Source of the DNA: Caldilineaceae bacterium
Lineage (GTDB): Bacteria; Chloroflexota; Anaerolineae; Caldilineales; Caldilineaceae
Direction of reading: 5' to 3'
NCBI GenBank assembly: GCA_026645575.1
Contig: JAPKMW010000041.1
Location: 24,291 to 88,290, forward strand
DNA: 64,000 bases
Part shown: positions 52,824 through 60,697 of the stretch, piece by piece
Layout of the letters: each line of letters begins with the position of its first letter
How positions within the stretch are numbered: position 1 is the first letter of the stretch
The notes under the pieces: model-generated
Told to the model about the DNA's origin: nothing
The model's input: only the letters and a program-made list of their open reading frames with translations
Databases searched by the model: none
Made by a program: the position numbers and the translations under genes

Positions 52824-53057
52824 ATGACACCAGTTGAGTCGGCCTATCGTAGTGAGCTATTAGCGGAGATTGAACGGGTTCCGCCTGAGTATCTTGCGCC
52901 CCTGCTCAAGATACTACGTGCTTTTCGTGAAAGTATAACTTTACCCACAGCGGACGAAAGCTTCAAACAGGGCTGGAAGGAAGCGATGGAAGGTGATATT
53001 CACCCTATCGATGAGCTTTGGCTTGACCTTGAAACAGAGGATTCTGGGCGAATTTGA
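52824..53057 (+). CDS. Putative antitoxin of a RelE-like pair
   Basis: The 77-residue acidic protein has a helical N terminus (SAYRSELLAEIERVPPEYLAP) and a Trp/Glu-rich end (GWKEAMEGDIHPIDELW). No obvious DNA-binding fold is seen, so the antitoxin role rests on coupling: its TGA overlaps the ATG of the RelE-like gene (TGATG). The ATG at 52824 follows AAAGGAG. It is 14 bases after ade on the same strand. Confidence 0.65.
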   Translation: MTPVESAYRSELLAEIERVPPEYLAPLLKILRAFRESITLPTADESFKQGWKEAMEGDIHPIDELWLDLETEDSGRI

Positions 53058-53416
53058 TGTCACACATTCAACTCTATTTTACATCGGAGTTTAAACGTAA
53101 CATTCGTCAATTAGGCAAGAAATATCGCCATATCCGCGAAGATGTTCAATTCTTGATCGACCAGTTACTTGTTGGTGAAACACCGGGCGACCAAGTGCAA
53201 CAAGCTGGCTATACAGTTTTCAAGGTGAGGGTGAACAATTCAGATATTAACAAAGGGAAACGTTCAGGTTACCGTGTCATCTATTATCTTCAAACACCGC
53301 AAGCTGTTATCTTGGTAACCGTTTATTCAAAAACAGAGCAGAGTGACATCCCATCAGCAACCATTCGTCGCTTGATTGATGAGTATATCAATCAAGACAC
53401 TGACAAGTCGTACTGA
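53057..53416 (+). CDS. RelE/HigB-like mRNA-interferase toxin
   Basis: The 119-residue basic protein has the RelE-fold pattern: [19 protein letters not shown] helix, then [22 protein letters not shown] with the Arg-Tyr pair usual in this fold, and [14 protein letters not shown]. RelE toxins cut mRNA on the ribosome and are bound by the partner antitoxin. It starts inside the antitoxin stop codon. The pair sits between ade and an aminotransferase, with a lower GC content than either. Confidence 0.78.
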   Translation: MSHIQLYFTSEFKRNIRQLGKKYRHIREDVQFLIDQLLVGETPGDQVQQAGYTVFKVRVNNSDINKGKRSGYRVIYYLQTPQAVILVTVYSKTEQSDIPSATIRRLIDEYINQDTDKSY

Positions 53417-53465
53417 TGATGGTTACATGTTCTTTAAATTTAATTTACTTGGAAGGAATTTTATT

Positions 53466-54665
53466 ATGTTTGAAACATTTACACCCGCCCCACCCGACGC
53501 CATTCTTGGCCTCACCGAAGCCTTCAAAAAAGATCCCAACCCCAAGAAGATCAACCTGGGTGTGGGCGTCTACAAAGACGCCCAGGGCCGCACCCCGGTG
53601 CTGGACTCGGTTAAGCGGGCGGAAGAATATCTACTCGCCAACGAAAATACAAAAAACTACCTGAGTATCGACGGCTCGCCGGAATATGCGGCGGCGGTGC
53701 AGGAACTGCTCTTTGGCGCCAACCATGAAATCATCGCCAGCGGGCGTTCCGTGACGGCGCAAGCGCCGGGGGGGACGGGCGCCTTGCGCGTGGCAGCAGA
53801 CTTTATTGCGCGCATGTTCCCCGGCGCGCGCATCTGGCTGAGTGACCCGACCTGGCCTAACCATCCCAGCGTTTTTAAGGCGGCGGGGTTGGAAGTCGGC
53901 ACGTACCCCTACTTTGATGCGGCGGCGAATGGGGTCAAATTTGACGCCATGTTGGCCGCCATTCGGGCCATGCCGGCGGGGGATGTCCTGCTGTTACACG
54001 GCTGCTGTCACAACCCGACTGGGGCTGATTTAACCGTGGATCAATGGCGACAGATTGCCGACGTGGTGGCCGAGCGCAAATTGCTGCCGCTCATCGACTT
54101 TGCTTATCAAGGCTTTGGCGATGGACTGGAAGAAGACGCCGCCGGGATGCGCCTGATGTGCCGACCGGGGCAGGAATTGCTGATCGCCAGTTCCTTCTCT
54201 AAAAACTTTGGTCTTTACAATGAGCGAGTGGGTGCGCTGACCCTGGTCGCCAACTCGGCGGGGGCGGCGGATCTGGCGTTGGGCCACCTCAAGCTGGCAA
54301 TTCGCGCCAACTACTCGAATCCACCAGCCCACGGCGCTGCCATTGTCACCACCATCCTGCGCGAGCCAACTTTGCGCGCCCAGTGGGAAGAGGAAGTGGC
54401 CGAAATGCGTGACCGCATCAACCAGATGCGCCACCTCTTTGTCGAAACGCTCAACGAAAAAGGCGTGCAGCAGGACTTTTCGTTCATCGCCCGCCAACGG
54501 GGCATGTTCTCCTTCTCCGGCCTCACGCCGGATCATGTCAAGGCGCTGCGCGAACAACACGCCGTCTACATTGTCGGCAGCGGGCGCATCAGCGTCGCCG
54601 GCATGACCGAGGGGAATATGGACGCGTTGTGTACGGCGATTGCGGCGGTGTTGGCTGGTCGTTAA
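53466..54665 (+). CDS. Aspartate/aromatic-amino-acid aminotransferase (class I)
   Basis: The 399-residue PLP enzyme matches the AspC/TyrB group: [17 protein letters not shown] at the N terminus, [22 protein letters not shown] and the PLP lysine in [15 protein letters not shown]. The terminal SGRISVAGM is also typical. It transfers amino groups between aspartate or aromatic amino acids and 2-oxoglutarate. The ATG at 53466 follows TTGGAAGGAATTTTATT and overlaps none of the toxin gene. Confidence 0.92.
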   Translation: MFETFTPAPPDAILGLTEAFKKDPNPKKINLGVGVYKDAQGRTPVLDSVKRAEEYLLANENTKNYLSIDGSPEYAAAVQELLFGANHEIIASGRSVTAQAPGGTGALRVAADFIARMFPGARIWLSDPTWPNHPSVFKAAGLEVGTYPYFDAAANGVKFDAMLAAIRAMPAGDVLLLHGCCHNPTGADLTVDQWRQIADVVAERKLLPLIDFAYQGFGDGLEEDAAGMRLMCRPGQELLIASSFSKNFGLYNERVGALTLVANSAGAADLALGHLKLAIRANYSNPPAHGAAIVTTILREPTLRAQWEEEVAEMRDRINQMRHLFVETLNEKGVQQDFSFIARQRGMFSFSGLTPDHVKALREQHAVYIVGSGRISVAGMTEGNMDALCTAIAAVLAGR

Positions 54666-54670
54666 AGGGC

Positions 54671-54762
54671 AACCACTACAGCGGATGAAGGCGGGAGCGG
54701 ATTTCCGTCTAGCTCCCGATCAGAACCGCAATCAGTTCCCGCCTTCATCCGCTGTAGTGGTT
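54671..54762. repeat. Inverted repeat, CAGCGGAT family (copy 3)
   Basis: Perfect 26-bp arms at 54671-54696 and 54737-54762 flank a 40-base interior. The core ACAGCGGAT matches copies at 1395 and 18423. It sits between the aminotransferase and RluA-family genes. Confidence 0.8.
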
Positions 54763-54776
54763 ACACAGGTCAGGTC

Positions 54777-55634
54777 ATGCACGTAGAAATCCAGGGATTA
54801 GCAAAACCCACCCGTCTGGATCGCGTCCTACGCGACCGCTTTCCCGACTGGGGACGACAGGCCGTGCAAGGGTTGATTAGCGCCAAGGGGGTCAAGGTCA
54901 ACGGACGGGTAGTGTGGCTGGCGTCGTGGCAGGTGCAGAATGGCGACCGGCTGGAGATTGCCCAGCCACCGGCCGCCAAACCGGCCCCGCTGACCCACTT
55001 TGAGGATCGCTGGCTGATTGCCGTTGAGGACGCGTTGATCGTCGTCAACAAACCGGCGGGCCTCCTCTCAGAAGCGCCCTCCATGCGGGATGCCGCCAAT
55101 CTGCTCGATTTGGCTAAGGCCCGTTTTGGCGAGTTGATCCTCTTCCACCGTCTTGACCGCGACACCTCCGGCGTCGTGCTGTTGACGCGACCAGGGCCGA
55201 TCAACCAATATCTGGATCGCGCCTTTAAAGAAGGGCTGGTGCAGAAGGAATATCTGGCCGTTGTCGCCAAACCCAACCAGTTGGCGCAAAGCGGCATCAT
55301 TGACGCCCGCCTGGACAGCCATTCCCAACGGCGCGACATGATGACGGTGGTGGCCCGCGGCGGGCAAGCGGCAGTGACCCGTTATGCCATTGTCGAGGAA
55401 AGGCAAAATCACCAGTTGGTGCGTCTCTGGCCGCAAACGGGTCGCACTCACCAGTTGCGCGTCCACCTGGCCCATCTCGGCGCACCGATTTTAGGAGATC
55501 GCCTCTATGGACAGGCCGATAGTGCAAAACGGTTGATGCTGCACGCCCAGCACATTACCCTACCCGCGCACAAGGAGTTTCCCGTGCGCATGTACGAAGC
55601 GCCTTTACCACCGGAATTTAGCCTTGCGAGATGA
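54777..55634 (+). CDS. RluA-family pseudouridine synthase
   Basis: The 285-residue enzyme isomerises uridine in rRNA or tRNA. It has an S4-like N-terminal region (RLDRVLRDRFPDWGRQAVQGLI), then HRLDRDTSGVVLL with the catalytic Asp, QKEYLAVV, and PQTGRTHQLRVHLAHLGAPILGD. The target position cannot be predicted. The ATG at 54777 has no good ribosome site, and the gene follows a hairpin. Confidence 0.9.
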   Translation: MHVEIQGLAKPTRLDRVLRDRFPDWGRQAVQGLISAKGVKVNGRVVWLASWQVQNGDRLEIAQPPAAKPAPLTHFEDRWLIAVEDALIVVNKPAGLLSEAPSMRDAANLLDLAKARFGELILFHRLDRDTSGVVLLTRPGPINQYLDRAFKEGLVQKEYLAVVAKPNQLAQSGIIDARLDSHSQRRDMMTVVARGGQAAVTRYAIVEERQNHQLVRLWPQTGRTHQLRVHLAHLGAPILGDRLYGQADSAKRLMLHAQHITLPAHKEFPVRMYEAPLPPEFSLAR

Positions 55635-55670
55635 ACGATGGATCAACAACTACCGACTGGAGGAAAAGCT

Positions 55671-56663
55671 GTGAACGTAGCCCCAAACGCGCTTCATTTG
55701 TCCGACGCCGCATTGGGCTGCTTGCTGGGCGCCTGTGTTGGTGACGCGGCGGGGGCGGTCTTAGAATTTAGGGAGTCATGCACCCAAGCCGATGTGGCCT
55801 GGGCCATGACCATGCCCGGCGGTGGCGTCTGGGGCGTGGCGCCGGGGCAGATTACGGACGACTGCGAACTAATGCTCTGTCTGGCGCAAGCGCTGGCGCA
55901 AAGCCCAACCTTTGATTTGGAACGCATTGCCCGCACCTATGCCGCCTGGATCGATTCACCACCCTTTGACATCGGCACGACCACCAGCCGTTCGCTGGGG
56001 GCTGTTCGTGACGTCCCCGCCTCCTATGCTGCCACCATGACCCAAGCTGCGGCCCGCTACTGTATGGATTCCAAGTCCAACGGCAGTTTGATGCGCGCAG
56101 CCCCGCTTGGCGTCTGGGGTCATCGCCTTGCCCCGGCTAAACTGGCCGACTGTGCGCGGCAGGACTCCTGTCTCTCCCATCCGAACCCAAGTTGTTGGCA
56201 GGCAGTGGCCTGTTACAGCCTGGCGATCGCCCATCTCATGAATCACCTGGGCGATCGCCAAGGCGCCTTTGCTACGGCCCAAACATGGGCGCAGGCGAAT
56301 GCCAACGACGAAGTACAAAGCTGGTTGACTGACGCCGAACAGAATCACGCCATCCCCTACACCCCGCAAATCGGCTTTGTGCGCATTGGCTTTACCCATG
56401 CCTTTCGTCACTTGTTGCTTGGCACCGATTTTGTCACCGCGCTGGCAGAAACATTAGCCGGCGGCGGCGATACTGACACCAATGCCTGTATCGTTGGCGG
56501 CTTGCTGGGTGCGGCGTGCGGCGCTGAGGCTATCCCATTGTCCATGCGCCAGGCTGTCCTTACTTGTGATACAACGCAAGGGCGCACCCGGCCAGCCTTC
56601 CTCCACGCCAAACAAATTCCCATCCTCGTGACAAAAATGCTTGCAATTGTAGGCGAACCGTAA
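55671..56663 (+). CDS. ADP-ribosylglycohydrolase-family protein
   Basis: The 330-residue protein has the metal-site motifs of the ADPRH family: GCLLGACVGDAAGAVLE, GQITDDCELMLCLA, RAAPLGVWG and GGGDTDTNACIVGGLLGA. These proteins remove ADP-ribose from protein or free substrates. The GTG at 55671 with GGAGGAAAAGCT upstream is preferred. The ATG at 55638 would add 11 residues. The start lies just after the RluA-family stop, so a shared transcript is likely. Confidence 0.9.
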   Translation: MNVAPNALHLSDAALGCLLGACVGDAAGAVLEFRESCTQADVAWAMTMPGGGVWGVAPGQITDDCELMLCLAQALAQSPTFDLERIARTYAAWIDSPPFDIGTTTSRSLGAVRDVPASYAATMTQAAARYCMDSKSNGSLMRAAPLGVWGHRLAPAKLADCARQDSCLSHPNPSCWQAVACYSLAIAHLMNHLGDRQGAFATAQTWAQANANDEVQSWLTDAEQNHAIPYTPQIGFVRIGFTHAFRHLLLGTDFVTALAETLAGGGDTDTNACIVGGLLGAACGAEAIPLSMRQAVLTCDTTQGRTRPAFLHAKQIPILVTKMLAIVGEP

Positions 56664-56734
56664 GCATCGAATACGCTCTTCTTCTGTTAAACTACTAGGC
56701 TATGGCTAAAGGGCATCTCAGGGTAAGCGGGGCG

Positions 56735-56813
56735 GTTTGTCCCCGTGTCACCCTGTCACCCTGTCACCTTGTCACTTGTCACCTTGTCACCTTGTCACCT
56801 TGTCACTTGTCAT
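56735..56813. repeat. Tandem 7-8 base repeat (GTCACCTT)
   Basis: About nine units of GTCACC(C/T)T and GTCACTT occur in a row before the DUF3754 gene. No matching complementary half is seen. Units are too short and imperfect for CRISPR. Confidence 0.65.
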
Positions 56814-56839
56814 GACTGCGAGCAAAGAAAGGATCAACC

Positions 56840-58186
56840 GTGGCTACACCTGCTCTAGTGGTGGAACGTGAGTCCTTTATTCCCTATACGCGTGAAGAGT
56901 TGGTCGATCTCTGTCTGGCCGACGGCAAGCTCTGTGAGGAGGGGAGCGCGCAATTTCGCGCCTTTGCCGAACTGCTGGCGGCCTATTACAACTTTCAATT
57001 TCATGGGCAACTGGAAACCCTGAAAAGCAACTTTGCGCCCTTTGACCCCGATCAAGTGGCGCAACCTGGCCAACAGAAAAAGAGCCGTCGTTCCGCCGCC
57101 GTTACTGGCGAACTCAAAGCGGATCGCTTTTTCGCGGCCTTGCGCGAAACGCTGGAATGCGCCAATTATCGCGCCTTGGACGATAGGGCGATCCAGGAGG
57201 CGATTGCCAACTCGGCCTTGATCGATCTGAAAGCGGAAGTCGATTTTAATGACTTTGACCAGGTGGTCTTTTACTATCGGGGCGGGACACCCACCGAGTT
57301 AACCGTCCCCTGGCTCTATGTCTTGAAACGCACGCTCCAGACCGAGGTCTTTGCCCAGGTGGTCTTGGGCATTAAATTCAAAGACGCCGACTACTTTCAA
57401 GAGCGCAAGGTCAAAGTGGACAAGCTCAACTTTACGCCGGGCTTGATCTATCTCTACATGTACAAAAATATTCCGCGCCACGATCTGGAATTGCTCTTTC
57501 CCAATGTCCAGTTAAACATGAACCTGCTCGACCGGCTGCTCTTTGTGCTGCCGGCGTTGGGGGCGGGCATTTCGGTGCTGTATAAACTCTCATCCAGCAT
57601 TATTTTGATCCTGGGCTTGCTGATTCTCCTGACGTTGGGGCCATCCTATCTCTCATGGCTCAGCTTGAACGAGGCGCAAGTCGAGGATCACACACCGATT
57701 CTCTTTGCCTTTTTCACCCTCTCGGTAGCGCTGGGCGGCTTTGCCTACAAGCAATATTCGAGCTACCAGACACGCCGCATGAAGTTTATGAAAGATGTGC
57801 TGGATACGCTCTTCTTCAAGAATGTGGCTTCCAGCAGCAGCGTCTTTCACAGCGTCATCGATGCGGCAGAAGAAGAAGAGACCAAAGAAGTGCTGCTGGT
57901 CTATTATCACCTGCTCACCAGCCCTGAACCGTTGACGCCCGGCTTGTTGGATCGCAAGATCGAACGCTGGTTGGAACAGAAGGGGGCGGCCAATGTCAAC
58001 TTTGATGTGGAGCGCACCATCGACCACATGCGCGACATTTCGGTTTGGTGTGGAAGGGGCGAACGCCGCGCCGATGACAGCGCCCTGCTCACTGTCGATG
58101 AGATTGGTTACTGCCGTCCGCTTTCCCTCGCAGAGGCGAAACGCTTGCTAGACCGGCTATGGGATAATCTGTTTCAGTATGCGTGA
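56840..58186 (+). CDS. DUF3754 (TMEM143-like) membrane protein
   Basis: The 448-residue protein has a hydrophilic N-terminal region and the family block KVDKLNFTPGLIYLYMYKNIPRHDLELLFP before two membrane helices (about residues 248-275 and 290-308). A C-terminal cytoplasmic domain with EEEETKEVLLVYYHLL follows. DUF3754 proteins are of unknown function in bacteria and related to mitochondrial TMEM143. The start is GTG at 56840 behind AAAGGA. It is monocistronic. Confidence 0.82.
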   Translation: MATPALVVERESFIPYTREELVDLCLADGKLCEEGSAQFRAFAELLAAYYNFQFHGQLETLKSNFAPFDPDQVAQPGQQKKSRRSAAVTGELKADRFFAALRETLECANYRALDDRAIQEAIANSALIDLKAEVDFNDFDQVVFYYRGGTPTELTVPWLYVLKRTLQTEVFAQVVLGIKFKDADYFQERKVKVDKLNFTPGLIYLYMYKNIPRHDLELLFPNVQLNMNLLDRLLFVLPALGAGISVLYKLSSSIILILGLLILLTLGPSYLSWLSLNEAQVEDHTPILFAFFTLSVALGGFAYKQYSSYQTRRMKFMKDVLDTLFFKNVASSSSVFHSVIDAAEEEETKEVLLVYYHLLTSPEPLTPGLLDRKIERWLEQKGAANVNFDVERTIDHMRDISVWCGRGERRADDSALLTVDEIGYCRPLSLAEAKRLLDRLWDNLFQYA

Positions 58187-58274
58187 GGCGTGATTCGTGT
58201 TGCGTGTTGCGTGATACCTATTTCATGTCGTCTGTCGCTTGCCACCTGCTAGCGGCCTGATTGATAATAGGGGC

Positions 58275-59123
58275 ATGGATACTTTACTTGTTCTTTCCTA
58301 TGTGCAGGCGCGCCCCTTATTGGCCGCGCAACAAAACGGCGCAACCACACTGACGGTTTCGCTTGATCTGAATTTGACGCAGCGTACGGTCACTTGTCAG
58401 GCCGATGGTATCGCCTTATCCAACACAGAATTTCTCGACTGGGCGCAGATCGAAGCCATTGCCGCGGATGAGAATAGCTGCTTTTTGATCCAAGACGGAC
58501 AAGCGGAAAAGATTCAGCGCTTTTCGGAGGAGACGAACCGCTACTACAGCCTCTATCCCACCACTAGCGCGCCCACGCTGCTCATCTCCGGCATCTCCAT
58601 GCACCGCATCAAGGAGAGCAATCCCCATCAAGATACGCTGGCGAAGGTGGCGACGATCAAGCCGATCACGGGGCGCGTGCTGGACACGACCACTGGCTTG
58701 GGCTACACCGCCATTCAAGCCGCCAAAAGCGCCGACCATCTGATTACCGTGGAGCTAGACCCGGCGGTAATCGAAGTGGCGCGTTGCAACCCGTGGTCGC
58801 AGGCGCTCTTTAGCAGCCGCAACATCGAACAGCGCATCGGCGATAGCGACGATGTGATCCGCACCTTTGCCGACAATAGCTTTGACCGCATTATCCACGA
58901 CCCGCCCATGTTCAACCTGGCCGGCCATCTCTATGGCGCTGACTTTTACCGGGAATTGTACCGGGTGCTCGACAAACGGGGTCGCCTCTTTCACTACATC
59001 GCCAACCCCGACAGCAAATCAGGCGCCACGATCACCCGTGGGGTGATGCGGCGCCTGGAAGAGGTTGGCTTTCAGCGTATCACCCGTCGCCCGGAAGCGT
59101 TTGGGGTGGTGGCGTTTAAGTAG
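58275..59123 (+). CDS. Class I SAM-dependent methyltransferase-like protein
   Basis: The 282-residue protein has an N-terminal domain of unknown kind (residues 1-130). A Rossmann methyltransferase core follows: [16 protein letters not shown] (motif I, with Thr in place of usual Gly), [11 protein letters not shown] (motif II) and [11 protein letters not shown] (motif IV, DPP). The DPP motif is typical of enzymes modifying amino groups of nucleic acids. The ATG at 58275 has AGGGG too close to be a good site, so the start could be a few codons upstream. Confidence 0.78.
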   Translation: MDTLLVLSYVQARPLLAAQQNGATTLTVSLDLNLTQRTVTCQADGIALSNTEFLDWAQIEAIAADENSCFLIQDGQAEKIQRFSEETNRYYSLYPTTSAPTLLISGISMHRIKESNPHQDTLAKVATIKPITGRVLDTTTGLGYTAIQAAKSADHLITVELDPAVIEVARCNPWSQALFSSRNIEQRIGDSDDVIRTFADNSFDRIIHDPPMFNLAGHLYGADFYRELYRVLDKRGRLFHYIANPDSKSGATITRGVMRRLEEVGFQRITRRPEAFGVVAFK

Positions 59124-59139
59124 GTACTGAGGGGTATGC

Positions 59140-59253
59140 AGGGCAATCGCGTATTTGAAGCGTACTGGTGTAGCTCTCAGCGAGTCCGTGACTCGCAACC
59201 CGGTTGCGAGTCACGGACTCGCTGAGAGCAGTGTGAGTTCGCGATTGCCCTGC
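59140..59253. mobile_element. 114-bp MITE-like palindromic element, copy 2
   Basis: It is the reverse complement of 15578-15691, with the same length and ends. It differs at about seven positions, mainly in the central loop. It lies between the methyltransferase and the cupin promoter. Confidence 0.75.
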
Positions 59254-59272
59254 CCCTCACTAATTTGCCTCT

Positions 59273-59325
59273 TGACAAGTTGTTGAAAATCGCTTATGGT
59301 ACTATTGTCCATTATAGGACAATAT
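59273..59325 (+). promoter_or_regulatory. Promoter with overlapping palindromic operator for the cupin gene
   Basis: TTGACA (59273-59278), 17 bases and TATGGT (59296-59301) form the promoter. A perfect palindrome, TATTGTCC-6-GGACAATA (59304-59325), covers the expected start point. That position fits a repressor operator. Confidence 0.65.
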
Positions 59326-59356
59326 CCCATGAACAGCAAATCACAAGGAGAGCAAG

Positions 59357-59839
59357 ATGACACAGAGGAGTGAGCATTACACCGTAAGCGCGCACGAGTC
59401 CCAGGCGGTCTGGTTCGTCGACTGTCTGGCAACGATTCCCGCCAGGGATGAACAAACCGGCGGAAATCTGGCAATGGTGGAATTTACGCATCCGGCCGGC
59501 TTTGTTACGCCACATCACCGGCACGACAACCACGATGAGGCGTTCTATGTGCTGGAAGGCGCCATGCGCGGCTACTGTGGTGAGCAGACGTGGCGGGCCA
59601 CCAAGGGATCATTTGTTTGGCTGCCGCGTGGTATCCCCCACGGCTATGCCGTCGACGGTGATGAGACCTTGCGTACCCTGGCGATCACCGTGCCGGGTGG
59701 CTTTGCAACCTTTGTGATTGAGGCTGGCGAACCGGCCCCGGCGCGGGAATTACCGCCTCCCGGCCCTGTGAATGTCGAGAAGATGGTGGCCGCAGGGGAA
59801 CGACAGGGGATCGTTATCCTCGGCCCACCCAGAGCGTAG
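59357..59839 (+). CDS. Cupin-domain protein
   Basis: The 160-residue protein is a single beta-barrel cupin: HHRHDNHDEAFYVLEG (motif 1, with the three His and Glu metal ligands) and FVWLPRGIPHGYAV (motif 2, with the final His). Cupins of this type include dioxygenases and small-molecule binding proteins. The ATG at 59357 follows AAGGAGAGCAAG. It precedes an ABM-like gene and an SDR remnant, probably in one transcript controlled by the palindromic operator. Confidence 0.88.
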   Translation: MTQRSEHYTVSAHESQAVWFVDCLATIPARDEQTGGNLAMVEFTHPAGFVTPHHRHDNHDEAFYVLEGAMRGYCGEQTWRATKGSFVWLPRGIPHGYAVDGDETLRTLAITVPGGFATFVIEAGEPAPARELPPPGPVNVEKMVAAGERQGIVILGPPRA

Positions 59840-59889
59840 GGACTAGTACCGTGTCAGGCAAGTCCTATTAATAAGGAGGTTTGTTAACA

Positions 59890-60174
59890 ATGATTACAAT
59901 GGCTGTGAGATTTGAGGTTCTTGATTATGGTAACTGGAAGCAAGTGTATGATAACTTTGCTCCGACACGTAAGGAAAAAGGTGTTACTGGCGCCAGCGTC
60001 TATCGCGAGCCTGATGACCCGAACAAGATTACCGTTATTCACCAGTTTGCGAATATCGCGGCAGCCAGAGCGTTTGTCAGTTCGGAGGAGTTAAAGTCGG
60101 CAATGATGGAAGCCGGGGTGGCTGGGCCACCGGATTTCTGGTTCACCGAATTTGTTGAACACACGGCGTACTAA
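59890..60174 (+). CDS. Small dimeric alpha-beta-barrel-like protein
   Basis: The 94-residue protein reads as a ferredoxin-like domain: RFEVLDYGNWKQVYDNF, then GVTGASVYREPDDPNKITVIHQF and a helix AARAFVSSEELKSAM. This resembles antibiotic-biosynthesis-monooxygenase-like or EthD-like dimeric barrels, typically small oxygenases or binding proteins. The ATG at 59890 is preferred because AAGGAGGT precedes it by nine bases. It lies 50 bases after the cupin. Confidence 0.7.
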   Translation: MITMAVRFEVLDYGNWKQVYDNFAPTRKEKGVTGASVYREPDDPNKITVIHQFANIAAARAFVSSEELKSAMMEAGVAGPPDFWFTEFVEHTAY

Positions 60175-60203
60175 TATTCAGTGCGTGGCGCAAGGTCCTA
60201 TCA

Positions 60204-60617
60204 GTGAACTTAGATTCACAATTCCTGATGTGCCACGCCCTGGTTCTCCTGATGAAGCGCGGCGGTTGGGGTCGCATCGTCAACATTACTTCAGATTCGC
60301 TATTATTCACGGGCGCGGGGGCGACGGCCTACAAAGCTAGCAAGGCCGGGGTCATTGGGTTCACCAGGGGATTGGCCGCTGACCTGGAGGAATACGACAT
60401 TACAGTGAATGCGGTTGGACCAGCGCACACCCGGACGCCAGGCATTCTCGAAAGCAGCGGTGTCGCCGGACTCGAAGTGAGTGCGCAAAGGCGGATCGTC
60501 AAACGCGTAGCGGAACCGGACGACGTTGTGGGTACCATCCTGTTCTTAGCGAGCGACGATTCATACTTCGTGACAGGCCAGACCATTATGGCGAACGGCG
60601 GCGGAGGTTTCGTCTGA
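60204..60617 (+). pseudogene. SDR oxidoreductase lacking its N-terminal half
   Basis: The frame opens at a GTG and reads NLDSQFLMCHALVLLM, RIVNITSDS (catalytic Ser), AYKASKAG (YxxxK) and a C-terminal NGGGGFV. The N-terminal cofactor-binding beta-alpha-beta unit with its glycine motif, about 100 residues, is absent upstream. The preceding 30 bases follow the ABM-like stop directly. It is a truncated remnant, probably after a deletion between the two genes, and cannot bind NAD. Confidence 0.7.
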
Positions 60618-60697
60618 TTATGCGCAGAAAGCCGCGCAAGTGCTAACGCCGGAGTGCCGGGCGTGGTTGGAGCAGGGACGGGTGGTACTCAAACCGA

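Noticed and set aside
56735..56813. Possible CRISPR-like array of GTCACC units
   Set aside because: Units are 7-8 bases without spacers. No cas genes are nearby.
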